A DNA stretch of 64,000 nucleotides from Zeaxanthinibacter sp. PT1 (GTDB taxonomy: Bacteria; Bacteroidota; Bacteroidia; Flavobacteriales; Flavobacteriaceae), in the NCBI RefSeq assembly GCF_028464225.1, contig NZ_JAQPCN010000001.1, positions 1,116,001 to 1,180,000 of the forward strand, given 5' to 3'. The position numbers were made by a program, and so were the translations under genes. This document shows positions 55,548-63,448 of this stretch, piece after piece. Below the pieces are notes generated by a model, which was not told where the DNA came from, ran no database searches, and saw only the letters and a list, made by a program, of their open reading frames with translations. Numbering within the stretch: position 1 is the stretch's first letter; each line of letters starts with the position of its first letter.

Positions 55548-55781
55548 TTGGGAGATCAACCTAATAATCCCCTTCACGGGGTTAAACTAGAGCAGATCAT
55601 CCGGGAGCTGGTTAATCATTACGGTTGGACCAGCTTGGGGGAGAAAATCAACATCCGTTGTTTTACCCACAACCCATCGGTAAAATCCAGCCTGGCCTTC
55701 CTGAGGAGAACCCCCTGGGCCAGGGAGAAGGTAGAGGGGTTATACCTCAAATACCTCCGGGACAGCACATCTGAGCATTAA
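55548..55781 (+). CDS. VF530 family (DUF2132) DNA-binding-like protein, TTG start
   Basis: 77 residues. The family core is well kept: [22 protein letters not shown], then [32 protein letters not shown]. The structure of the Vibrio member shows a small helical fold with DNA-binding resemblance, though function is unproven. No ATG precedes the conserved region; the usable start is TTG at 55548, two bases after the helicase stop, which suggests translational coupling with the helicase. Being co-transcribed with an RNA helicase hints at a nucleic-acid role. Confidence 0.88.
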   Translation: MGDQPNNPLHGVKLEQIIRELVNHYGWTSLGEKINIRCFTHNPSVKSSLAFLRRTPWAREKVEGLYLKYLRDSTSEH

Positions 55782-55818
55782 AAAATACTATTCGCAAGGT
55801 GACAAGTTGCCAGCTGCA

Positions 55819-56598
55819 TCAATTAATTTTTCCTAAGGGCTTCTGGAGTTCATAGAATAGCATAATACCGGCACTGATAGTAGCGTCTGTATCAGCCTGT
55901 GACAGGTTAAGGCTGATGCCGGGGCTGAAGGTCCACCCTCCTGCAATATCAACTTGCAGTGCCGTTTCAAGGACCAGGTCAGCAGCGTTGTGGTACACCC
56001 CGTTAAGGAACAAGGCTGTGTTAGGGTTCAAGAAATATTTATAGCCTAAAAGATATCCTAATTCTACCGCATCCAGGGCAATACCCCAGACAGTTTCGGC
56101 ATATGCATTTATAAAGGCTACACTGCGCTCCCCGATATTTTTTGCAATCACCAGGGTGTTCACCAGGTCTGTCTTCTCCCCGGGCTCATCGTAAGGCAGT
56201 TGTACCGTAGAGATAGTGGATATTGTCGGTATTCCGTCCTGTTCTGAATGCCACCTGTGGGACCAGGAGATACCGACCGATTTTTCAAAGTTCAATGCGC
56301 CTTTTCCCTGCCTCATGGTGGGTACGGTAAACTGTAACATCGTATTTCTCCAGAAATTGTGATCCGAAGGCGTATAACCCAGTGAAAGTTGGTATTCCAC
56401 CCCATCTGTTGCATCAGCTACAGAAGTGACAGTGATTCCTAACTGTTTTGCCGGGGCTGGTTGGCCATCACTGATCGAAGTCAGGATATTTGCCGTCTGG
56501 TGGTTCATAATATGGTCCTGGACTTCTTTGTTTTGGGAGAGCAGGACATTGGAGAATAAGAATAAAACACAAATAATAGATCTCATCGTAAACTTCAA
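55819..56598 (-). CDS. Exported outer-membrane beta-barrel-like protein
   Basis: 259 residues with a signal peptide (cleavage near LLS-Q, residue 21). The mature part shows amphipathic strands with aromatic girdles: GVEYQLSLGYTPSDHNFW, SVGISWSHRWHSEQDG, VELGYLLGYKYFLNPNTALFLNG and ATISAGIMLFYELQ. This suggests a small outer-membrane barrel of the DUF3078/transporter-like kind, but I cannot assign a family. It does not end in Phe; the last residues are GKIN. No terminator is seen on the short, convergent side facing VF530. Confidence 0.65.
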   Translation of the reverse strand: MKFTMRSIICVLFLFSNVLLSQNKEVQDHIMNHQTANILTSISDGQPAPAKQLGITVTSVADATDGVEYQLSLGYTPSDHNFWRNTMLQFTVPTMRQGKGALNFEKSVGISWSHRWHSEQDGIPTISTISTVQLPYDEPGEKTDLVNTLVIAKNIGERSVAFINAYAETVWGIALDAVELGYLLGYKYFLNPNTALFLNGVYHNAADLVLETALQVDIAGGWTFSPGISLNLSQADTDATISAGIMLFYELQKPLGKIN

Positions 56599-56714
56599 TT
56601 AGGGAAAAGAGATTTCCCGTTAGGGTTAGTTTTGAAGTACTTACGATAAATTTTTAAAAAGGTTCAATCCAGGAGTGGAATCCCTTCACCGATGTTTTCT
56701 AGATAGGGTTGGGT

Positions 56715-58439
56715 CTAATTATCATAGAACCGCCATTCTGAGGAAAAATCCTTGTCCAGGTCTCCATCAATGAGCAAGGCACGGACCATTTCTACCGGCA
56801 TGCTGTTCTCCCTCATCACGGCATCGTGGAATTCCTTGTACGTCATTTTACCGCTATCGACCAGTTCTTCTTTCAGGGCATAAAACTGTAATCCCCCTAT
56901 CATATATGCAATCTGGTATAAAGGGCCGTACCCCCCGGTGAAGGAGCGCCTGACTTCCCCTGCTGCGTTGGCTCTCTCGTGGCCCACTCTTTCTACCAGG
57001 TAGTCTATACATTGCTGTGGAGTCCAATTCCCGAGATGATAGTTCAGGGAGAAAATTATCCTGGCACATCGGTGCATTCTCCAGAACAGCATTCCAATGC
57101 GATCTTCAGGAGATCTTGGAAAGTTCATGTCCCATAACAAGAGTTCCCAGTACAGAGCCCAACCTTCGGTCCAGAAGGGTGTTCGGTAAAAACGGTAGGG
57201 TTTATGACGATTATTCATGAAACCCTGCAAGTGATGCCCGGCGATGAGTTCATGGTGAACGGTAGACCTGTTAAAATGGGGATTGTTGCCCCGCATGCTC
57301 ATCAATTTATCCTCGTGGTTCATCGCATCTGTAGGGTAGGCGATCTGCAAGACTTCGCCCCCGAGGAAAAAAGGAGCGATCAGTTGCCTTTCAGGGGAAA
57401 GCATGGTCATTCGCCAGGTTTCCTCTGCCAAAGGCGGAATAGTGAGCAATTCTTTTTCTTTCAGGAAGTTGATAGACTGATCATATAATTCTAACATAGC
57501 CTCAGGTTGCTGTCCGACCGGGACATAGGTCTGTTTCACTTTTTCCTGCGCAGCTTTCCAGTCGTCTCCAAACCCCATGTCTCGAGAGGCTTTTAATAGT
57601 TCCCTATCACACCATGCAAATTCTTTTTCGGCTATGGCAATCAATTCTTCCGGCGTATAAGGGATCAGCTCAAAAGCTAATTGCTGCTGTATTGCATCCC
57701 GGCCGATGGGATCGCCAATGATCCCACTACCATCATCTTTTGGCAGGGTGGCAGGGTCTACCCGGGCTGCAAGTTTTTCGGAATAATCCAGCAATACGCT
57801 ATCCAGGACTTCGTAGGGTTGTGTCACCCACCAGGTAAATTGAGGATCGTAGCCTTCGTAAAACTCGTACACACTTTGAAGAGCTGCTCGTTGCCCCTCC
57901 AAAATTCCCTTTGAACGTGAGGTTAGCTGGCGGGTAAATAAAGGCTTTTCCTTTTCTATGATGGATGAGGCGGTTGTGTAATCCTTTGTGATTTTATTGA
58001 GCTTTTCAGCTACTTCCTGCCCGTCCAGGCGTTTTCCTCTTCGCCTCAGTTTTTCCAGGGCATACAGTTCTTCCCCTTGAGTTATCCACGGCTGTAGCTT
58101 TTCGTATTCTGCTTTTTCGGTGTTGAGCTCCCCAAGTTGTTGTTCCAGGAATTTTTTGATCATCAGGTAATCCACCTGTCCCCCTTTGGCAAGATCATCA
58201 AAGGGACGACGCTGTAGTTTTTGCAGGTAATCCTGGTAAAACACCCGGAAACGTTCCCGGCGTTCCGGGCTGTTTTCAATAGCATAGAAGCGGCGAAGGC
58301 TGCCCATGTCTGCCTGTAATTCCGTGGCCAGCTGGTACATTTCCGTTACCGGATCGGTATTGCTTCGTGCTGATTGGGCCTGAACCTTAGTACATCCTAA
58401 GGAACATAAAAAGGAAAGCGTGAACATTAGATATTTCAT
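56715..58439 (-). CDS. DUF885 family exported putative metallopeptidase
   Basis: 574 residues with an N-terminal signal (cleavage near VQAQ, or a weak lipobox at Cys16). The DUF885 hallmark VHHELIAGHHLQGF carries H396, E397 and H401/H402, a likely metal site similar to M32-type carboxypeptidases, and the late block EGWALYWELLLWDM supplies further Glu residues. Some DUF885 proteins are reported as peptidases, but activity here is inferred. It is the last gene of a four-gene operon: the gap after the amidohydrolase is 13 bases. Confidence 0.85.
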   Translation of the reverse strand: MKYLMFTLSFLCSLGCTKVQAQSARSNTDPVTEMYQLATELQADMGSLRRFYAIENSPERRERFRVFYQDYLQKLQRRPFDDLAKGGQVDYLMIKKFLEQQLGELNTEKAEYEKLQPWITQGEELYALEKLRRRGKRLDGQEVAEKLNKITKDYTTASSIIEKEKPLFTRQLTSRSKGILEGQRAALQSVYEFYEGYDPQFTWWVTQPYEVLDSVLLDYSEKLAARVDPATLPKDDGSGIIGDPIGRDAIQQQLAFELIPYTPEELIAIAEKEFAWCDRELLKASRDMGFGDDWKAAQEKVKQTYVPVGQQPEAMLELYDQSINFLKEKELLTIPPLAEETWRMTMLSPERQLIAPFFLGGEVLQIAYPTDAMNHEDKLMSMRGNNPHFNRSTVHHELIAGHHLQGFMNNRHKPYRFYRTPFWTEGWALYWELLLWDMNFPRSPEDRIGMLFWRMHRCARIIFSLNYHLGNWTPQQCIDYLVERVGHERANAAGEVRRSFTGGYGPLYQIAYMIGGLQFYALKEELVDSGKMTYKEFHDAVMRENSMPVEMVRALLIDGDLDKDFSSEWRFYDN

Positions 58440-58452
58440 AGGGAGTATTTAA

Positions 58453-59865
58453 CTACTGGGGATTATTCTTTATCGATTGTAATAACTCATCCAATTGCTT
58501 TTGATCATAGACGGCTCCCCCGGCAATGACTATTTCCATGGATGCAAGGTGATCTATATCTTCTAATGGATTTTCCTCCAGGATAAGGAGATCTGCCCTT
58601 TTGCCCGGAGCGACGCTTCCATAGGCAGAGGTGATATCAAAGAACCGGGGACCATTGATCACGGATGTGGCCAGGGCTTCTGCCGGTGTAAGCCCGGACT
58701 TGACCATAAACTGAAGCTCTCCCCAGAGTGATTCCCCCGGGTAGACATATGAATTAAAAGCTCCACTATCAGAACCTGCAAGCAGCGGTATGCCGGCCTG
58801 GTGCATGGGTTTGACCATGGACATAAACTGACCTTCCGTTTTAGAACGCATTGAATTACCCGATGCCCTTGCTCTTTCTGCACTTTTAACGCGACCTTCA
58901 TAGGTTTTTTGAATACCGGGCCCAACATATTGTAAAAGACTGTCCCTGCTATGGTCCTTATCCAGGACGTTAGCCAGGATATGCCCAATGTAATTGGTCG
59001 GGGTTACATACACTCCCTTTTCGGCCAATGTTTTATAAACTTTTTCTGCGAGGTTCGCATCGTAAGTGTCTACCAGCGTTGTGACCATTCCATAACCGAG
59101 GTCAAGGGCTGTAAGACTATCTGCTTTAGGGGAGCAAGCCTTTAGAACATAATAAAGGTGTTCTGTTCCATCAAGTCCTAATGCGACAGCATCTAACAAG
59201 TTGGCCTGCATAGGCATATGGCCGGTGGTTTTCATGCCACGCTCCTCTGCCTGACGGATAATCTCGTAATAAATTTCCGGGCTGAGGTTGCCGTCGTATA
59301 TCTTGACGTAATCTGCGCCGATCATGTTTAAAGAGTCTAGTGCAGCAGTAATTTCAGAAGAAGAAGTAACTTTAATAGATCCGGGCCAGGACGGTTGGTC
59401 CCCGTCCAGTTTTGGTCCTGAACTGAAGATCCGCGGCCCTGGCAGTTCCCCCAGTGTTATGTCCTGTTGCCATTGCAGCACAGCAGGTGTAATATCTCCT
59501 CCTGCATCGCGAACTGTAGTTATACCGTAAGCGAGGAAAAGGGGGAGGAGGTCCTGGTTTTCCTTAAGGAGGGAATCCCCACCCCTGAAATGCACATGGT
59601 TATCCCATAGTCCCGGCATAACAAAGGCACCCTGTAGATCACGGGACTCCTTGGCTTTCCAGTCTTCGGCTTCAGCCATGGGTCCAACCTCCAGGATATT
59701 CCGACCATTAATGGCGATAAACTGCCCGGGAATGGTTTTTGCGCTATCTACGTGAATTACGGTCGAGTTCAGTAATATAAGATCTGCGGTTTTCACAGGA
59801 TCCGTATTGCAGGACAGGGTGATCAGGATAATGCTTAAAAATAAAAGAGAGGGATATGTCTTCAT
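58453..59865 (-). CDS. Exported amidohydrolase family protein (lipoprotein)
   Basis: About 470 residues from ATG 59865 (MKTYPSLLFLSIILITLSC), with a lipobox-like Cys19. Starts at 59898 and 59892 are also open. It is a complete imidazolonepropionase-like amidohydrolase: metal motif WDNHVHFRGGD, then AYGITTVRDAGGD, H in TTGHMP, H in GTEHLYY, and the Asp block LLAGSDSGAF. So unlike the 433-residue protein at 46514 it should bind metal. Likely substrates are small cyclic amides or dipeptide derivatives. It sits between ChaN (gap 48 bases to this start, 15 to the 59898 start) and DUF885 in one operon. Confidence 0.88.
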   Translation of the reverse strand: MKTYPSLLFLSIILITLSCNTDPVKTADLILLNSTVIHVDSAKTIPGQFIAINGRNILEVGPMAEAEDWKAKESRDLQGAFVMPGLWDNHVHFRGGDSLLKENQDLLPLFLAYGITTVRDAGGDITPAVLQWQQDITLGELPGPRIFSSGPKLDGDQPSWPGSIKVTSSSEITAALDSLNMIGADYVKIYDGNLSPEIYYEIIRQAEERGMKTTGHMPMQANLLDAVALGLDGTEHLYYVLKACSPKADSLTALDLGYGMVTTLVDTYDANLAEKVYKTLAEKGVYVTPTNYIGHILANVLDKDHSRDSLLQYVGPGIQKTYEGRVKSAERARASGNSMRSKTEGQFMSMVKPMHQAGIPLLAGSDSGAFNSYVYPGESLWGELQFMVKSGLTPAEALATSVINGPRFFDITSAYGSVAPGKRADLLILEENPLEDIDHLASMEIVIAGGAVYDQKQLDELLQSIKNNPQ

Positions 59866-59913
59866 TAGAGGTAAATGGGTAGTTAACTTCATGGTCACTT
59901 CTAAGTTACGGAA

Positions 59914-60768
59914 TTAGTAGGTGGTGGTCATATCGCTGTCCACGCATAAAATAAAGTCGGCCCTCCCTTTGTATTCTTTTTCCAGCATCCGGAGATCGTC
60001 CTGGGAGACTGTAGCGATGGTAGCGTATTTTAATTTCGGACGCATCTGTTTTAAGTACCAGAGGATACCCTGGTAATCGTCTGAATGGAAAGAACCGTTA
60101 AAGTGTAGAAACAAGTAACCCTCTTTATAATTCTCCAGGATGGAGTGTGCCATAGTGGCGTCCTTGATAGCCTGCGCCATAACCAATTCCGGACTTCCGT
60201 GATCTCCCATCATCTGAAGTATCTCCTGGTATTTTGTCAGGGAAGGATCAAAGGGGATAGGCAGGGGTGCAATCCATTTTTTCTCTATGGGAGACAAGGT
60301 GTCCAGCGCAGCGAACCCGGCCCTGTAGACCATGCTTGCATATCTCCTTGGAATGTTGGTGCCGATAAAAGGCAGCTTATTTTCCCTAGCAAAATTGACC
60401 AAGGGTGCGTAATCTGTTTTATAATTGGACCAAAGCCTGGCAAGGCTGTCCAGACCTTTTTGATCTATGCGCCCGTCTAAGTAGGCATTCAAAGCCTGCT
60501 GATTGTCTGTTTCTATCATTTCTGCTCCGAGCAGCAGGGGATTAGAATTGTGCAGTTGTTTTGCCAGCTCTAATTGCAGCCAATGGGCAATAGGATTGTC
60601 GTGCAGTTCTCCGAAAAGGATGATATCTTTTTCTTCAAGGTTTTTGCTCATTTTCCTGAAAGTCGTCTTTTTCCCTTTTGAGGTAAAAAGCTGGTAGGCT
60701 CGGTCCTGTGAAAAAACAAAGTGAGCGAGCAGGCAGAGCGATATGGTAAATACAATGGTCCTACTCAT
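59914..60768 (-). CDS. ChaN family (haem-binding uptake, Tiki superfamily) exported protein
   Basis: 284 residues with a signal peptide (cleavage after VFS, about residue 20). The ChaN core is clear: EEKDIILFGELHDNPIAHWLQ with its conserved Glu and His, AEMIETDNQQAL, and MVMAQAIKDATMAHSI-type helices (here ELVMAQAIKDATMAHS). Family members include iron/haem-handling ChaN of Campylobacter and are related to TraB/Tiki proteases. The end reads MTTTY with no lipobox. Its start overlaps the cyclophilin gene by eight bases, showing coupling. Confidence 0.88.
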   Translation of the reverse strand: MSRTIVFTISLCLLAHFVFSQDRAYQLFTSKGKKTTFRKMSKNLEEKDIILFGELHDNPIAHWLQLELAKQLHNSNPLLLGAEMIETDNQQALNAYLDGRIDQKGLDSLARLWSNYKTDYAPLVNFARENKLPFIGTNIPRRYASMVYRAGFAALDTLSPIEKKWIAPLPIPFDPSLTKYQEILQMMGDHGSPELVMAQAIKDATMAHSILENYKEGYLFLHFNGSFHSDDYQGILWYLKQMRPKLKYATIATVSQDDLRMLEKEYKGRADFILCVDSDMTTTY

Positions 60769-61615
60769 CTGCCGCAGTATACTCTTTACGATCTATGAAT
60801 CGCACTTCTTTGATGCGTACATCATCCAAAGGTCTGTCCTTAGGGTTTGTTTCCACCGCGGCGATATGGTCTACGACCTCCATCCCGCTGACGACTTCTC
60901 CAAAAACGGAGTAACTTTGGTCTAAATGTGCGGCACCTCCTTCAGTGGTGTACATATCCCATTGGTCCTCAGGAATGGAATACCGCTTCATGGAGTCTTT
61001 AGTAATAAGTGCCAGGGAATCCAGTTTCACGATAACTTTTGCTAATTGTTCGGGAGAAGTCTTATCCGCCTCGAGTCCTGCCCAGGTATCGGATAATTCT
61101 TTATTTGCAGGATTATTAACGACCTGGTTAAATGCGAGGCGACTGTTAATTCTATCTTCTGCAATTTTAAGCAAACTGTCATTATAGACCTGGCCCTGTA
61201 CAATATAGAACTGGGTAGAGCTCGAGGCCCTTGAAGGTGAATTGTTACGCGCCATTCCAAGCGCCCCCCTTTTGTGAAAGATATCCGGGTGAAATTCTGC
61301 CGGGACGGTATAAGGTAGATCTACTTCACCCAATGAATCATTAGCGGCTGCATTTTTACTTTCCGGGTCTCCTGCCTGTATGACAAAATTTTCGATGACC
61401 CGGTGAAAAAGAATGCTGTCATAGAAATCATCATTAACCAGCTTAATAAAGTTGTCGCGGTGTAGCGAGGTTTCATCATAAAGCCGGAGGATAATAGATC
61501 CTTGCGTTGTTACTATTTCAATATCTTTTGCAATGGGCTCCTCGGGCTGCTTATTTTCTTTGCAGCTTATGGCCAGGAATAAACAAAGTACAATGTGCAG
61601 GAGTAGGGTACGCAT
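60761..61615 (-). CDS. Cyclophilin-type peptidylprolyl isomerase lipoprotein
   Basis: 284 residues with lipobox Cys18 (LAISC). The cyclophilin core is complete: FHRVIENFVIQAGDP, GALGMARN with SSSTQFYIV, and SVFGEVVSGMEVVDHI. A helical insert of about 75 residues (DRINSRLAFNQVVNNPANKE to MYTTEGGAAH) lies between the Q-F-Y-I-V and S-V-F-G-E blocks, a form seen in Bacteroidota cyclophilins. It should assist folding of exported proteins. It is the first gene of the operon cyclophilin-ChaN-amidohydrolase-DUF885 and overlaps ChaN by eight bases. Confidence 0.92.
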   Translation of the reverse strand: MRTLLLHIVLCLFLAISCKENKQPEEPIAKDIEIVTTQGSIILRLYDETSLHRDNFIKLVNDDFYDSILFHRVIENFVIQAGDPESKNAAANDSLGEVDLPYTVPAEFHPDIFHKRGALGMARNNSPSRASSSTQFYIVQGQVYNDSLLKIAEDRINSRLAFNQVVNNPANKELSDTWAGLEADKTSPEQLAKVIVKLDSLALITKDSMKRYSIPEDQWDMYTTEGGAAHLDQSYSVFGEVVSGMEVVDHIAAVETNPKDRPLDDVRIKEVRFIDRKEYTAADE

Positions 61616-61702
61616 GGAAGGTTTAGTTTAGACATCTAAAATAACCATAAAGTTAAAACATCGGGCTTTCTAAAACTTTTAAGATGTTTTGTCTAACAAG
61701 AA

Positions 61703-61724
61703 AAGCCACCTATTCAGGTGGCTC
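61703..61724 (-). terminator. Terminator after the subtilisin-like gene
   Basis: GCCACCT (61705-61711) and AGGTGGC (61716-61722) with a four-base loop. On the minus strand it is followed by TTTTCTTGTT. Confidence 0.75.
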
Positions 61725-61747
61725 TTAAATTGATTTTAAATTGAGGA

Positions 61748-62977
61748 TTACTGCACGTGTGCAATAGGGTCCGGGTTTCCATCGGGATCGTTATTAACAT
61801 ATCCACTGGTAGCCACATTGCCCCAAAGTAAAATTCCACATACATGCGGGGAAGCCATTGAGGTGCCATTGATGGTATTATAGCCACCACCTTTCCAGGT
61901 AGACTTAATAGCTACACCTGGGGCGCAATTATCTACATCAGGGCCAAAATTTGAAAAATATGCAAAATCATCATTGCTATCCATGGCTGATACGGTATAG
62001 ATGTTGTTTCCATTAGCTCGGGCAGGTGAGTGATTGTCTGCATCATCGGACTCATTACCTGCGGCAAGGGCAAATTTCACGGATGAAGAGGCCGCGATAA
62101 CGGCGTTATCCAAAGCCTCAGATACAGGACCACCAAGACTCATATTTGCCACATCGCCCGGTTGTCCGTTAGCCTTGACGAAATCTACACCTTGAATAAC
62201 ACCGGAATATGAGCCGCTTCCCCTGCTATCGAGGACCTTTACTGGAACCACAGTTGCACCGGCGGCAACCCCAATTACACCTACCCCGTTATCAATAGCG
62301 GCTACGGTTCCTGCCACATGTGTGCCGTGCCCGTTGCCATCATCTAGGCTTTTACTGTCTTTACCGGTGGTAAAGGCATTAAAACCACGGTCAGTATTAA
62401 CGTTCAGATCTTCATGATCCAGGTCTATCCCGGTATCGAGGATGTAGGCCACCTCTTCACCTGTGTAGGTAGCTCCGCCTCCTACACGTGTAATCCCGTA
62501 TGGAACTTCCTGAGCTCCGCCTCCTCCATCATTTCCTCCGGGACCTTTCCCCGGTGGAGGGGCCAGTACAACAAGGTAGTCCTGCTCAATGGATTTTACC
62601 CGGTTGTCCTTCTTTAATGTTTCAAGTTGTGACTTGTTAAGGACTGCTGAAAAGCCTTCTACAGCAAAGGCATAGACCGACTTCATTTGCTCTGAAGTAA
62701 TTCCTGTGTGATTAAATTTGCTTAGAATTTCATCCTTGCTCGTTGCCGTTGCTTTGGAATATTCCTGGGCACCTTTCGCCGCTGATGGCTTGCTGAGGGT
62801 GCCTTCTTTAAAGGTCACCACATACTGACCGGGGATGACCTGGTAGTTTTGCCGGACCAATACTGCATTCTGCTCCTGCAGGTCATCTAATACCCTGTCC
62901 CCAGAATTTTCACAGGACGTAAATAATGCCAACAGGGCACAGGCTGCCAGTTGGGGGAATGTGTTTTTGAACTTCAT
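61748..62977 (-). CDS. Subtilisin-like serine protease (S8) lipoprotein
   Basis: 409 residues with lipobox Cys22 (ALFTSC). An I9-type inhibitor propeptide (about 45-135; YVVTFKEGT to SIEQDYLV) is followed by a Pro/Gly linker and the catalytic domain with D181 (ILDTGID), H217 (NGHGTHVAGT) and S373 (GTSMASPHV), plus oxyanion N308 in AAGNES. It ends at about residue 405 without a T9SS domain, so it is anchored by its lipid, unlike the M4 protease. Upstream bases share two motifs with the M4 protease region. A terminator follows. Confidence 0.93.
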   Translation of the reverse strand: MKFKNTFPQLAACALLALFTSCENSGDRVLDDLQEQNAVLVRQNYQVIPGQYVVTFKEGTLSKPSAAKGAQEYSKATATSKDEILSKFNHTGITSEQMKSVYAFAVEGFSAVLNKSQLETLKKDNRVKSIEQDYLVVLAPPPGKGPGGNDGGGGAQEVPYGITRVGGGATYTGEEVAYILDTGIDLDHEDLNVNTDRGFNAFTTGKDSKSLDDGNGHGTHVAGTVAAIDNGVGVIGVAAGATVVPVKVLDSRGSGSYSGVIQGVDFVKANGQPGDVANMSLGGPVSEALDNAVIAASSSVKFALAAGNESDDADNHSPARANGNNIYTVSAMDSNDDFAYFSNFGPDVDNCAPGVAIKSTWKGGGYNTINGTSMASPHVCGILLWGNVATSGYVNNDPDGNPDPIAHVQ

Positions 62978-63448
62978 AAATTAAAGATTTAGTTATTGGT
63001 TATTATGTTCATCGATCAGAATGAACCGCCATGAATATATAATAAAATCCCTAAATGTTAAAACGAAAACGTTATAGTGTTAAAATAAATTGGAATGAAG
63101 GAATAATTTTGACCGCTCATGGTACCCGAAAAGCCAGAATAGATTTTATATCCTGTATAAGTAGAGTGTAAGCTGGCCATTTATCATGATAGGTGCTGAT
63201 CATGAACAGGAGACCATCAAGATCACTGAAGAATTTATGTGTTTTGAAATCGATGAATATAGTTCCGGGTACTATTCGCGGCAATTATTCACGTTGTGGG
63301 TAAAACTCGACTGATCTTCACAGGCCGGGAAGGTGTGTGCTGGGATTGTTTTCTGCAGGGCCACCATAGGCCACTGCCAGCGTCCAGTTCCCGACGATGT
63401 GCGGCATGCTGCATATGTAGTGCACATGGTAATTACAGGAGCGCTCTT
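62978..63448. other. Intergenic region upstream of the subtilisin-like gene
   Basis: 471 bases. The left part is A/T rich with direct repeats (63056-63086). The right part (about 63290-63450) has coding-like GC content and a 51-codon minus-strand ORF (from an ATG near 63425) with no recognised domain, so it may be a gene remnant. Confidence 0.45.
63056..63086. promoter_or_regulatory. Direct repeats and CGAAAACGTT motif upstream of the S8 gene
   Basis: TGTTAAAA at 63056 and again at 63078 are 22 bases apart (two helical turns), with CGAAAACGTT (63064-63073) between them. Both motifs also occur upstream of the M4 protease. The block lies 79-109 bases before the S8 start. Confidence 0.45.
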
